Of a stretch of 10,315 nt of DNA, positions 1-6,572 are shown piece after piece. Source of the stretch: CAYMJV01 sp964390545. Its GTDB lineage: Bacteria > Desulfobacterota > BSN033 > UBA1163. Made by a program: the position numbers and the translations under genes. The stretch is from assembly GCA_964390545.1 (NCBI GenBank), contig CAYMJV010000084.1, positions 1-10,315 of the forward strand, given 5' to 3'. The first letter of the stretch is position 1. Each line of letters begins with the position of its first letter. The notes under the pieces are model-generated. The model was not told where the DNA came from and made no database searches. It was given only the letters and a program-made list of their open reading frames with translations.

Positions 1-247
1 AATCAGGGGTAAGTCTCAAGGCCTCTTCAAATTCCCTTTTAGCGTCATCCGATTGCCCTAACTCGTAATAAACAAATCCCAAATTATGATGCGCCCTCTC
101 TTTCCTGGGAGCCTTTTTCACACAATCCTCCCAGAACGCCATCTCATTCGCCCAGAGAGCGTTCCTTTGATAAGTCCATAAGGAAAGAAGAAGGATCAAA
201 GCGGCTAGGAAAATCCAATCCACTGTCTTTGCGATCAATCTATTCAT
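1..247 (-). CDS. TPR protein with N-terminal membrane helix, 3' end cut by window edge
   Basis: This ORF starts at the ATG at 247-245 and stays open to the window edge, giving 82 codons. Residues about 10-25 form a hydrophobic helix (IFLAALILLLSLW). A linker with YQRN at 26-29 and W32..E35..FWED follows. A canonical tetratricopeptide unit starts near residue 50 (AHHNLGFVYYELGQ, then A69 and EEAL), so more TPRs probably lie beyond the edge. The ATG sits inside the end of the upstream membrane glycosyltransferase gene (8-base overlap, ATGAATAG) in another frame. From family knowledge, TMTC-like bacterial proteins usually carry exactly this piece (last helix, YxRN..W..E..LW segment, TPRs) in the same polypeptide. 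This is therefore either the second half of a split gene or the result of a frameshift. An AGGGA stretch lies 12 bases before the ATG, a weak ribosome site. TPRs are protein-interaction or acceptor-recognition modules; the partner is unknown. Confidence 0.75.
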   Translation of the reverse strand, partial: MNRLIAKTVDWIFLAALILLLSLWTYQRNALWANEMAFWEDCVKKAPRKERAHHNLGFVYYELGQSDDAKREFEEALRLTPD

Positions 248-1511
248 AACGGGCAGGCGTCCCTGTGGGCTTCAAAAAACTCACCCTCTTCTTGAATTCG
301 TCGATTCCTCTGACTAAAAAAAGGCTAAAAAGGACGAAGGGGCCCACGGATGGGAGATAGAGTCTGTGCTCAAACACCATCTCAAGGGGGAAAAAAGATG
401 ATTCAATCACCAGATTTCCGAAATACCACAGGATGAAGAAGGAAAGCAACGGTCTTTTCTTGGCGACCCATAAGCTGTATCCCATCAGCCCGGTGATGAT
501 CAAAATGGACAGAATCGTGGTCGGAGGATCAAAGATCGTCTTCGATATAGGGAAATCATAATCTAAATAGAGACGAGACGGATGGGGATAAATCAGGAGC
601 GTGAGGTAGTAGAGGACAACTCGAAATTGGGTGAGGACTCTCTCGGATAATGTAAACTTGTAATATTGATATCCTTCGATCGTGAGGTCGATATACCGCT
701 TCCCCCAGACGATAAATCCAAAGGCAACAAGACCCAACAGCACCGAACCTAGAAGCAATAGGACTTTTTTCCCGCGAGGGCCGACGTCGAGATTTTGGAA
801 AAAATAGAACTCGTAGAGGGCGATGAAAAGAGGGAGGATCGCCACATTCTCTTTTGAAAAAACCCCCAGGAGATAACTCAGACCCATCCCCGAAAAATAG
901 ACAACCTTCACCCGACCAGAGACCAATCTTCCCTTGATGTAGAGGACAAGGGTGAGGAGATAGAACATCCCGGCCATGCTGGCCATCCTTTGGACGATGT
1001 ACGTCACCGATTGGGTTTGAATGGGATGTGCGATGAAGATCAAACTTCCAAATAAGGCAACCCGGTAGGAAATTTCTCCATATTTTTCTTTCAAGTGCGG
1101 AAGGTTAAACGTGAGCATCAGGAACCCATAGAGAAGGATTCCCGAAGCAACATGGATGATAAAGTTTACCAGATGGTATCCAAAAACATTGACCCCTCCG
1201 AAATAGTAATTCAAGGCGAGGGTAAAGTAGGAGAATACCCGGATCGATACCTTATAGGTGTTCTTGATAAGTTGCTCCACCCGGTCCCACGTAAAAACCG
1301 TGATCTGGACATCTGGATTCTCGAGGATATTGAACGTGTCATCGAAATAGAATGGGGCGAAAAAGGTATTCGAATAAGCCACCAGCGCGACGCCAAGAAT
1401 CAACGCCGCCGCAACCACGTGTTGGAGTCGAGAGAACCGCCATTTTTTTGAGCAGCTCGGAGGTAGTTGCCCCTCCTCAACCGTTCCTCTACTTCCTTTC
1501 GGTTCATCCAT
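240..1511 (-). CDS. TMTC-like GT-C membrane glycosyltransferase (membrane half, TPR part split off)
   Basis: A 423-residue polytopic membrane protein with many hydrophobic segments from residue 32 onward. Features typical of TMTC-type GT-C proteins are visible. The first lumenal/periplasmic loop has YSNTFFAPFYFDD with acidic pair D57 D58, the usual catalytic position in GT-C enzymes. Further on are ALNYYFGG (99-106), GYHLVN..IH (111-120), HPIQT (162-166), SVTYIVQRMASMAG (168-181), FSKE (218-221) and EHRLYLPSVG (381-390). In eukaryotes the TMTC family O-mannosylates proteins using dolichyl-P-mannose; bacterial substrates are unknown. The ORF ends soon after the EHRLYLPS helix, where family members normally continue into a last helix and TPRs. 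That continuation lies in the overlapping ORF at 247-1. I chose the ATG at 1511 over an in-frame TTG at 1526 because ATG overlaps the previous stop by 8 bases (ATGGATGA) and follows a purine-rich AGAGAAGAG stretch. Confidence 0.8.
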   Translation of the reverse strand: MDEPKGSRGTVEEGQLPPSCSKKWRFSRLQHVVAAALILGVALVAYSNTFFAPFYFDDTFNILENPDVQITVFTWDRVEQLIKNTYKVSIRVFSYFTLALNYYFGGVNVFGYHLVNFIIHVASGILLYGFLMLTFNLPHLKEKYGEISYRVALFGSLIFIAHPIQTQSVTYIVQRMASMAGMFYLLTLVLYIKGRLVSGRVKVVYFSGMGLSYLLGVFSKENVAILPLFIALYEFYFFQNLDVGPRGKKVLLLLGSVLLGLVAFGFIVWGKRYIDLTIEGYQYYKFTLSERVLTQFRVVLYYLTLLIYPHPSRLYLDYDFPISKTIFDPPTTILSILIITGLMGYSLWVAKKRPLLSFFILWYFGNLVIESSFFPLEMVFEHRLYLPSVGPFVLFSLFLVRGIDEFKKRVSFLKPTGTPARYE

Positions 1512-2466
1512 CTCTTCTCTTCCCAAATCCTTTTCGAAATTTACCGATTAAGTATATCATTCCGATAAGTCCGATTTCAATGAAAGTCATCCAGAGACGA
1601 GTAAGGATTGAGATAACGACGGCCACTGGACTCGGCATCAGGTAGGAAAGGAAATAAACCAAAATCCCTTCTCTCACTCCCAATCCGATAGGCGCAAAGA
1701 TTGCCATTAAGCCCAATAAACTTGCGAAAGACAGTGATCCGGCTAAGAAAAGAACATGAGACAAGGAAACGAGGTATAAAGACTTAACGAAAAAGTAAAA
1801 ACCCACCCCTCCAACTACCCAGGACAAAACTGAAATGAATAAGATCCAGAGAATGTCCCTATAGGAGATGGATAAGGAAACAGTGTCTTTTTTTAAGAAA
1901 GTTAGAATCCAGTCGAAAATTCTTTGCAGTACCCGCGGGTGAAGAGATAAGAACGCGAGGAGAAACGGAAGCATCCACCCGATCCATTTCCCAGCAGAAT
2001 AGAAGGTCCTCACTTCTTGAAAAAGGAAGAGGCCAGCCAAAAAAAGAAGCCACGCAGCGATCACCATGGTGGCCGTTTCAACGTAGAGGGCAATCCATAT
2101 AGATCTTCTTGATTTGGCTTTAGATTCGTAGAAGTAGAAACGGCTGAGGAGGAGCCATACCTTTCCAGGGAGATATTTCCCTAACTGGGAATAGAACCAG
2201 CTTTCTAATGTTTCAAACCGAGGAAGGGCAATTCCTAACTTTACGGTGATGAGGTACCATGCCCAGACCTGGATAAAAAAAGCGGCCCCATAGCACAGGG
2301 TGGCCAGCAGGAGGGTGTAAGGTTCCAGGGTAAACGATGCTTCCTTCACCTGGGCCCAATTCTGCCAGACCATCTTCCCAAGAAAAATAAAAATGGTTGT
2401 GACCACCGCCCATTGAAGAATTTTGAGATATTGAGTTCGTGATGTTTGATTGATAAAAGGCCTCAC
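1504..2466 (-). CDS. LPG_synthase_TM / AglD-like integral membrane protein
   Basis: A 320-residue membrane protein with roughly eight hydrophobic segments. Its signature is the QLGKYLPGKVW motif (about residues 94-104) followed by an R..FY pattern, and later PIGLGVREG before another membrane segment. Both are characteristic of the lysylphosphatidylglycerol-synthase transmembrane family (flippase-like region of MprF; archaeal AglD; UPF0104). No soluble aminoacyl-transfer domain is attached, so this is not a full MprF. Stand-alone members commonly sit beside glycosyltransferases in polysaccharide loci, and AglD is needed for late steps of archaeal glycan assembly on a lipid carrier. A role in handling lipid-linked sugar is inferred. 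I prefer the GTG at 2466, which lies 22 bases after the previous stop and is preceded by GGGAGAGAGAGGG. A TTG at 2523 would add 19 polar residues and overlap the upstream gene by 35 bases. The stop overlaps the next gene's ATG. Confidence 0.82.
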   Translation of the reverse strand: MRPFINQTSRTQYLKILQWAVVTTIFIFLGKMVWQNWAQVKEASFTLEPYTLLLATLCYGAAFFIQVWAWYLITVKLGIALPRFETLESWFYSQLGKYLPGKVWLLLSRFYFYESKAKSRRSIWIALYVETATMVIAAWLLFLAGLFLFQEVRTFYSAGKWIGWMLPFLLAFLSLHPRVLQRIFDWILTFLKKDTVSLSISYRDILWILFISVLSWVVGGVGFYFFVKSLYLVSLSHVLFLAGSLSFASLLGLMAIFAPIGLGVREGILVYFLSYLMPSPVAVVISILTRLWMTFIEIGLIGMIYLIGKFRKGFGKRRDG

Positions 2467-2488
2467 CGCCCTCTCTCTCCCACACTCC

Positions 2489-4153
2489 TTACTCCCTTTC
2501 GTCTCGAATGAGTAATTTTGCAAATACGGTTTGGCTCTGATAGAGTTTAATCGTCCTATATCTGGGTAAACTCAGCTGGCTATAGAGGAGATATCTCCAC
2601 TCTTCTTCCATTCGATAAGGTGTTCGAACACTGGTAAGAAGAATTGCATCGACAGGAATTTTTGGGTGGATTTCATAGATCGTCTTAATCCGCGTAGGCA
2701 GCCATCCGCATAACCGATCCCCTTCCCACGCCAGGATCTCATAAAGATCCGTCCATACGACTTTATCACCTTTCAATTCTTTTCTTAAGAAATCATTTAC
2801 CCTTCCCGCTTCATCCTTCTGGATTAAGAAACCAAAAGAGGGAGCCTTAAAATTCAGTTGGGCTGGCTTATCCGGCCTTAAGATAGCGTAGAGCGTCGGG
2901 ACGGTGAAGAAAACAATGAATATATAGATGACCACTGAGGGAATTCCCCCCTTTAAATAACTTTTCATTTCGCGAGTAAGGCTTTCTGATAACCTTAGAA
3001 AAGCTTGTGCCCCAAATAAGATGATCAGCGGGAGAAAGGGGGTAAAGTATCGAGAAGTAAAGGTAAATAAGGAGATGAAAAGGATCTGTGAGACCAGAAG
3101 AGAGAGAAATAGTAATTTGATTCGTCTCCAATCGGAACTGCTCTTCCAGTTAAACATCTCAACGAGGGCGAAAGCCAAAAGGTAAAGGTTGGAAACAGAG
3201 AGCAGCTTTTCCGTTGCCGTCACTAAATTGGTGATGTATTTTAGAAAAAACAGGCCCATGTCTTGCGCAAAAAATTTAAATAAGGACGGATTCTCAATAT
3301 CACGATAGATGTTTAGCCATGGATATTTCTCGGTAAAGGCCATGAAAGTAAATTTCCCATAAGAAAAAAATGGAGAGCCTGTTGTGAGGAAATTTCTGAC
3401 CACACTGGGGAGGATGGGAATCAGGAAGCCTATCAAGAAAAAAACCATTTTCTTCCAACGAGGAAGCGGAGGGTAGAAATAAAGATAGAAGAAGAGAGGG
3501 ATGAGAAAGGGATAAATGTTTTCTCTAATGAGATGGCTTAACCCTAAAATAAATCCAGCTACAAATATTGTCTTTAGAGAGTTTGCTTTTACAAATACGA
3601 TAAAAAAGAGGAAGAAAACAAGAGTATATACTCCTTCGCTCAGAGCAACAAGGCTCATCTGCAGAATTTCCCGATTAAAAATGAGGATGATGACAGCGAG
3701 GGTCGCCGTTTTACCCTCCATCTTCGATTTCGCAAAGAAGAAGAACAGAAGAACGAGAATAAAATACGATACATAAGAAGGAAGGAGCGCAGCAAATTCG
3801 TGAGTTCCAAACAATTTAAAAAAGCCGGCAAGGATCAAAGGATATCCGGGAGGATGCATAAACTCAGGAATGGGGAGTTGATTGAAAAAATTAATATCAA
3901 CGGGAAGAATAAAATTTCTGACGATCCCTTTTCCATTGACTATATTTCTTGCAATGGCGACATACTCCCTATCATCCGACCCTGCGATCTCCTTGATATG
4001 GACGGAATAAAAACCGTACCAGACAATGCCCGCCAGAAAAAGGAGAAGGATCATAAGATAGCCAAAGGATACTTGTGAAAAAAGACCTCCTCTGTAATCC
4101 TCCTGGGGAGTCTCTTTTTCTTCTTCGAGTCCAGAAGTATTATTGTGACCCAT
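2489..4153 (-). CDS. GT-C (PMT/ArnT-like, GT39-type) membrane glycosyltransferase
   Basis: A 554-residue protein with a polar N-terminus of about 27 residues, a first helix at about 30-50, and about ten or more further hydrophobic segments up to about residue 430. Right after the first helix comes GSDDREYVAIARNIVNGKG with acidic pair D60 D61, and then HPPGYPLILAG (100-110). This is the standard layout of PMT_2/ArnT-type enzymes, which use polyprenyl-phosphate-linked sugars and transfer them at the outer face of the inner membrane. A soluble C-terminal part of about 120 residues follows the last helix; I do not recognise a named domain there. The gene starts 2 bases after the GT2 gene stop, with GAGGAG upstream, so the two are probably co-expressed. 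A polyprenyl-P-sugar made by that GT2 enzyme is the natural candidate donor (inference). The acceptor cannot be told from sequence. Confidence 0.82.
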   Translation of the reverse strand: MGHNNTSGLEEEKETPQEDYRGGLFSQVSFGYLMILLLFLAGIVWYGFYSVHIKEIAGSDDREYVAIARNIVNGKGIVRNFILPVDINFFNQLPIPEFMHPPGYPLILAGFFKLFGTHEFAALLPSYVSYFILVLLFFFFAKSKMEGKTATLAVIILIFNREILQMSLVALSEGVYTLVFFLFFIVFVKANSLKTIFVAGFILGLSHLIRENIYPFLIPLFFYLYFYPPLPRWKKMVFFLIGFLIPILPSVVRNFLTTGSPFFSYGKFTFMAFTEKYPWLNIYRDIENPSLFKFFAQDMGLFFLKYITNLVTATEKLLSVSNLYLLAFALVEMFNWKSSSDWRRIKLLFLSLLVSQILFISLFTFTSRYFTPFLPLIILFGAQAFLRLSESLTREMKSYLKGGIPSVVIYIFIVFFTVPTLYAILRPDKPAQLNFKAPSFGFLIQKDEAGRVNDFLRKELKGDKVVWTDLYEILAWEGDRLCGWLPTRIKTIYEIHPKIPVDAILLTSVRTPYRMEEEWRYLLYSQLSLPRYRTIKLYQSQTVFAKLLIRDERE

Positions 4154-4155
4154 GG

Positions 4156-4899
4156 CTATATCACTCTCCTCTTTAATAGGTTTCTGCCAATCACCCCGAC
4201 GTGCTCCTTGATCGTGGCCATCACGCGCATCTTGCTTGCCCTCCCCTTTAGATCATAACGGATGATCATCGGAACTTCCGTCAAAAAAAGAGGGATCTGT
4301 CGAAATTTAATGACCATCTCCGCCATTGCTGCAAAACCATTCACTTTGATCAGACGGTCTCCGAAGATTTCAAAAGCTTTCTTGAGTGCTGCCCCGCTGT
4401 GGGCCCGGTAAAACCCCGTATAGGTTCGAATACCTTTGATATGGAATAAAAGCCGATAGAGGAAGTTGCTGATGTAACTCAGGAGATATCGAAGAACAGG
4501 AACACCGATCATCATTCCCCCCGTGCAAAAACAGGAGCCGATCACCACTTCATATCCTTCATCGATCCTCTTGATCATAAACTCAACGGTCTTCAAATTG
4601 TGGGTGTTGTCGGCATCGAGCGTGATAATGATATCGTCATCACCGACACGTTTGACCATTTCTTTAAGTCCATTGAAGAAGGCTACACCGATTCCTTGAT
4701 TCGTTTCGTGGTGGATGAGATGGACGGGAATCTCTTTTGAAACCTCCTCAACGATCTTTGATGTTCGATCAACACTCCCATCATTGACCACCCAGATTTC
4801 AAAGAGCAACCCTTTCTGCACCATGAGCCTTCCAATATCTCTCAGTCTGGAACCAATTTCGGCCTCTTCATTATAAGCAGGCATTAAGAAATAGATCAT
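4156..4899 (-). CDS. GT2 family glycosyltransferase, dolichyl/polyprenyl-phosphate sugar synthase-like
   Basis: A 247-residue GT-A fold enzyme. The nucleotide-sugar site begins with MPAYNEE (6-12), continues with VVNDGSVDRT (37-46), and has the metal-binding DxD-type motif LDADNTH (94-100). NQGIGVAFFNGL (67-78) matches the N.G.g.A...G segment of DPM1-like GT2 enzymes. The family transfers a sugar from a nucleotide donor to polyprenyl/dolichyl phosphate on the cytoplasmic face. There is no long C-terminal membrane helix; the segment at about 131-152 (LRYLLSYISNFLYRLLF) may be an amphipathic membrane-contact helix. At 121-125 the sequence reads GSCFC, where relatives usually have GSR/GTR-type residues. 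The ORF extends open to 4947, but the ATG at 4899 overlaps the methyltransferase stop as ATGA and has AAGGAGG five bounds upstream-spaced bases away, so translation almost certainly begins there. It sits directly upstream of a GT-C gene, the usual consumer of polyprenyl-P sugars. Confidence 0.85.
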   Translation of the reverse strand: MIYFLMPAYNEEAEIGSRLRDIGRLMVQKGLLFEIWVVNDGSVDRTSKIVEEVSKEIPVHLIHHETNQGIGVAFFNGLKEMVKRVGDDDIIITLDADNTHNLKTVEFMIKRIDEGYEVVIGSCFCTGGMMIGVPVLRYLLSYISNFLYRLLFHIKGIRTYTGFYRAHSGAALKKAFEIFGDRLIKVNGFAAMAEMVIKFRQIPLFLTEVPMIIRYDLKGRASKMRVMATIKEHVGVIGRNLLKRRVI

Positions 4900-5600
4900 C
4901 TCTCCTCCTTCGACTCTTTTTTCACGCCCTTTACCAGATATCTCCAACTGACCGCCTTTTCAATCCTCAAAAAACAGAACAAGGCATGGACGACTCGATC
5001 GGCCCACAATAGAAATGAGAAAAGAACTTTTATTGGAGGGACGAACTCCCATCCCACAAACCCCCCGCTCAAAGGAAAGGCGATGAAGTCTCGATAAAGA
5101 ATCCCTTGGACAACCACCCCGTGTCTCCTCAAATAGGTCAACAAAGGTTCCAGGGGAACCTCCTGATCCTGATGAGAGATGATTTTTCGGCTCAGCCTTA
5201 AGAAGCCGTTGGGATTGGGTTCGAAGATAAGGATCTCACTTCTGCAGATGCGGAGGATCTCCGGAAGGATTTTCACCCAGGGAACATGATGAAGCGATTC
5301 CCTCAGAACGACCGTATGAAAGGAATTCTCCTTGAATGGGAGGTACCCCATATCTCCCTGAATCATATCCCCCTTGACTCGGGGGTAGACAGAGATGCCC
5401 GCTTTAAGCGTAGGGAAGTCGATATCCAACCCGAAGGCTTCTTTCCCCTCTATCCTTGCTTCTTGGACAAAGGTCCCATATCCGCATCCCAGTTCGAGAA
5501 CCTTTTTCCCTGTAGTCCATCGGAGTATCGATCGATTCTGTTCGGATGCCACCGCGCCGTAAAATCTCTGGAGTCGCATCAAATCTCTAACCGGCTTCAT
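4896..5600 (-). CDS. Class I SAM-dependent methyltransferase
   Basis: A 234-residue protein. Motif I for SAM binding is VLELGCGYGTF (34-44), and the acidic end of strand 2 is GLDID (57-61). GDMGYLPFKENSFHTVVL follows, the usual GD...LPF...FD-type motif of Methyltransf_11 enzymes, and then ESLHHVP. The fold is therefore clear, but the methyl acceptor is not. The last 80 residues carry hydrophobic stretches (FIAFPLSGGFVGW, VLFSFLLWADRVVHALFCFL) and end in a very basic tail, which suggests contact with the membrane or a lipid-linked substrate. The ATG overlaps the SDR stop (ATGA) and follows AGTGGGAA, and the gene's own TGA overlaps the GT2 start, so all three are translationally coupled. Methylation of a sugar nucleotide or lipid-linked glycan is the likely role, inferred from neighbours. 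Confidence 0.82.
   Translation of the reverse strand: MKPVRDLMRLQRFYGAVASEQNRSILRWTTGKKVLELGCGYGTFVQEARIEGKEAFGLDIDFPTLKAGISVYPRVKGDMIQGDMGYLPFKENSFHTVVLRESLHHVPWVKILPEILRICRSEILIFEPNPNGFLRLSRKIISHQDQEVPLEPLLTYLRRHGVVVQGILYRDFIAFPLSGGFVGWEFVPPIKVLFSFLLWADRVVHALFCFLRIEKAVSWRYLVKGVKKESKEER
4904..4910 (-). promoter_or_regulatory. Ribosome binding site fixing the GT2 start
   Basis: The minus strand reads AAGGAGG at 4910-4904, four bases before the ATG at 4899. It is the clearest Shine-Dalgarno sequence in the window. It lies inside the last codons of the upstream methyltransferase gene, whose TGA overlaps this ATG, and it rules against the 16-codon longer reading that begins at 4947. Confidence 0.75.
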
Positions 5601-6571
5601 TTCCCACTGTCCCTGCGAAACCAGTCAATGGTCTTTCGTAACCCTTCTTCCACCCTGATTTTAGGTTCGTAACCTAACAGGACCCTTGCCTTGGTGAGAT
5701 CCAAATTCCTCACTCTCACATCCTCATAATCTTGACAAAGATCGGGGTAGGCGATGAATTCAATTTGAGGTTTACCGGAGTTCCCTGCCAAGGACCAGAT
5801 CGAATAGGCGAGATCAAGAATGCGCAGGCTATCGAAGGAGCCGATGTTCAACACCTCTCCCTGGATCTCTTCCTTCTCTATCACTTTGATAGCCCCCTCG
5901 ACGGCATCCGAAACGTAAACGAAATTTCGAATCTGTAGCCCGTCCCCATGAATCGGGATCGGTTCCCTCTTGAGGGCTTTCTCAAGAAAAACCCCTTGGG
6001 GCCCTCCCCACCAGTCCGTTCTCTGCCGGGGACCGTAAATGATTGAGAATCTCAAGATATTGATGGGCACCTGATATTCATCTTGGTAAGCAAAACACAA
6101 TTGTTCGGAGTACAGCTTGGAGATGGCATCGCTCCAGCGAATCGACCTTGAATTTCCAATCACTAAAGCACTCTCCTCTGAGAAAGGAAGCTCCGGATTC
6201 TTCCCGTAGGCGTCGTCCGTGGAACCCAATAGGACACGACACTTCCTTTCCTTGGCTACCTCTAAGATCTTCTCTGTTCCTTTGGTGTTGACCTCGATGG
6301 TCTTGAGGCTTTGTCCCCCTCTCGGAATCTTATAGGTGGCAAAATGAACAAGGATATCAATCTTCCCGGAAAGTTCCCTCAAGAAATTCTTATCTAAAAC
6401 ATCCTGCTGATAGAAGGTAAAATGAGGGAACCGGAGACAGGGGGAGAGATTTTCCAGAGTTCCATGAGAAAGGTCATCTACCCCTATGACTGCATATTCC
6501 GCCTCCAAAAGCCTGAAAGCAAGATGGGACCCGAGAAAACCCGCCGCGCCTGTGATAAGGACATGGACCAT
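5597..6571 (-). CDS. Extended SDR sugar-nucleotide epimerase/dehydratase-like protein with Asp in place of catalytic Tyr
   Basis: A 324-residue protein. The NAD(P)-binding glycine motif is GAAGFLG (8-14), followed by VDDLSHG (31-37) at the cofactor-specificity loop and a QDV (56-58) adenine contact. The substrate half has IIYGPRQR, WWGGPQGVF, IPIHGDG and RNFVYVSDAVEG, all standard for the GalE / dTDP-glucose dehydratase / UDP-glucuronate decarboxylase superfamily. The active site should read YxxxK. Here it reads SDAISK: Asp148 replaces Tyr and Lys152 is kept, encoded by GAT at 6130-6128 where TAT would be expected. The paralog just upstream has SYAISK at the same place. Loss of Tyr normally cripples oxidoreduction, so the protein may be inactive, regulatory, or a partner subunit. 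The ORF is otherwise full length and not visibly decayed. It starts 1 base after the previous stop, with GAGGGG 6 bases before the ATG. Confidence 0.85.
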   Translation of the reverse strand: MVHVLITGAAGFLGSHLAFRLLEAEYAVIGVDDLSHGTLENLSPCLRFPHFTFYQQDVLDKNFLRELSGKIDILVHFATYKIPRGGQSLKTIEVNTKGTEKILEVAKERKCRVLLGSTDDAYGKNPELPFSEESALVIGNSRSIRWSDAISKLYSEQLCFAYQDEYQVPINILRFSIIYGPRQRTDWWGGPQGVFLEKALKREPIPIHGDGLQIRNFVYVSDAVEGAIKVIEKEEIQGEVLNIGSFDSLRILDLAYSIWSLAGNSGKPQIEFIAYPDLCQDYEDVRVRNLDLTKARVLLGYEPKIRVEEGLRKTIDWFRRDSGK

Positions 6572-6572
6572 C

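Noticed and set aside
1095..1451. Plus-strand open frame of 118 codons opposite the TMTC-like gene
   Set aside because: It lies entirely antisense to conserved membrane motifs of the real gene and has no family features of its own.
4900..4947. A 16-codon N-terminal extension of the GT2 enzyme
   Set aside because: The extension is charged, non-conserved sequence overlapping the methyltransferase gene. The strong AAGGAGG site and the start of the GT2 fold both point to the ATG at 4899.
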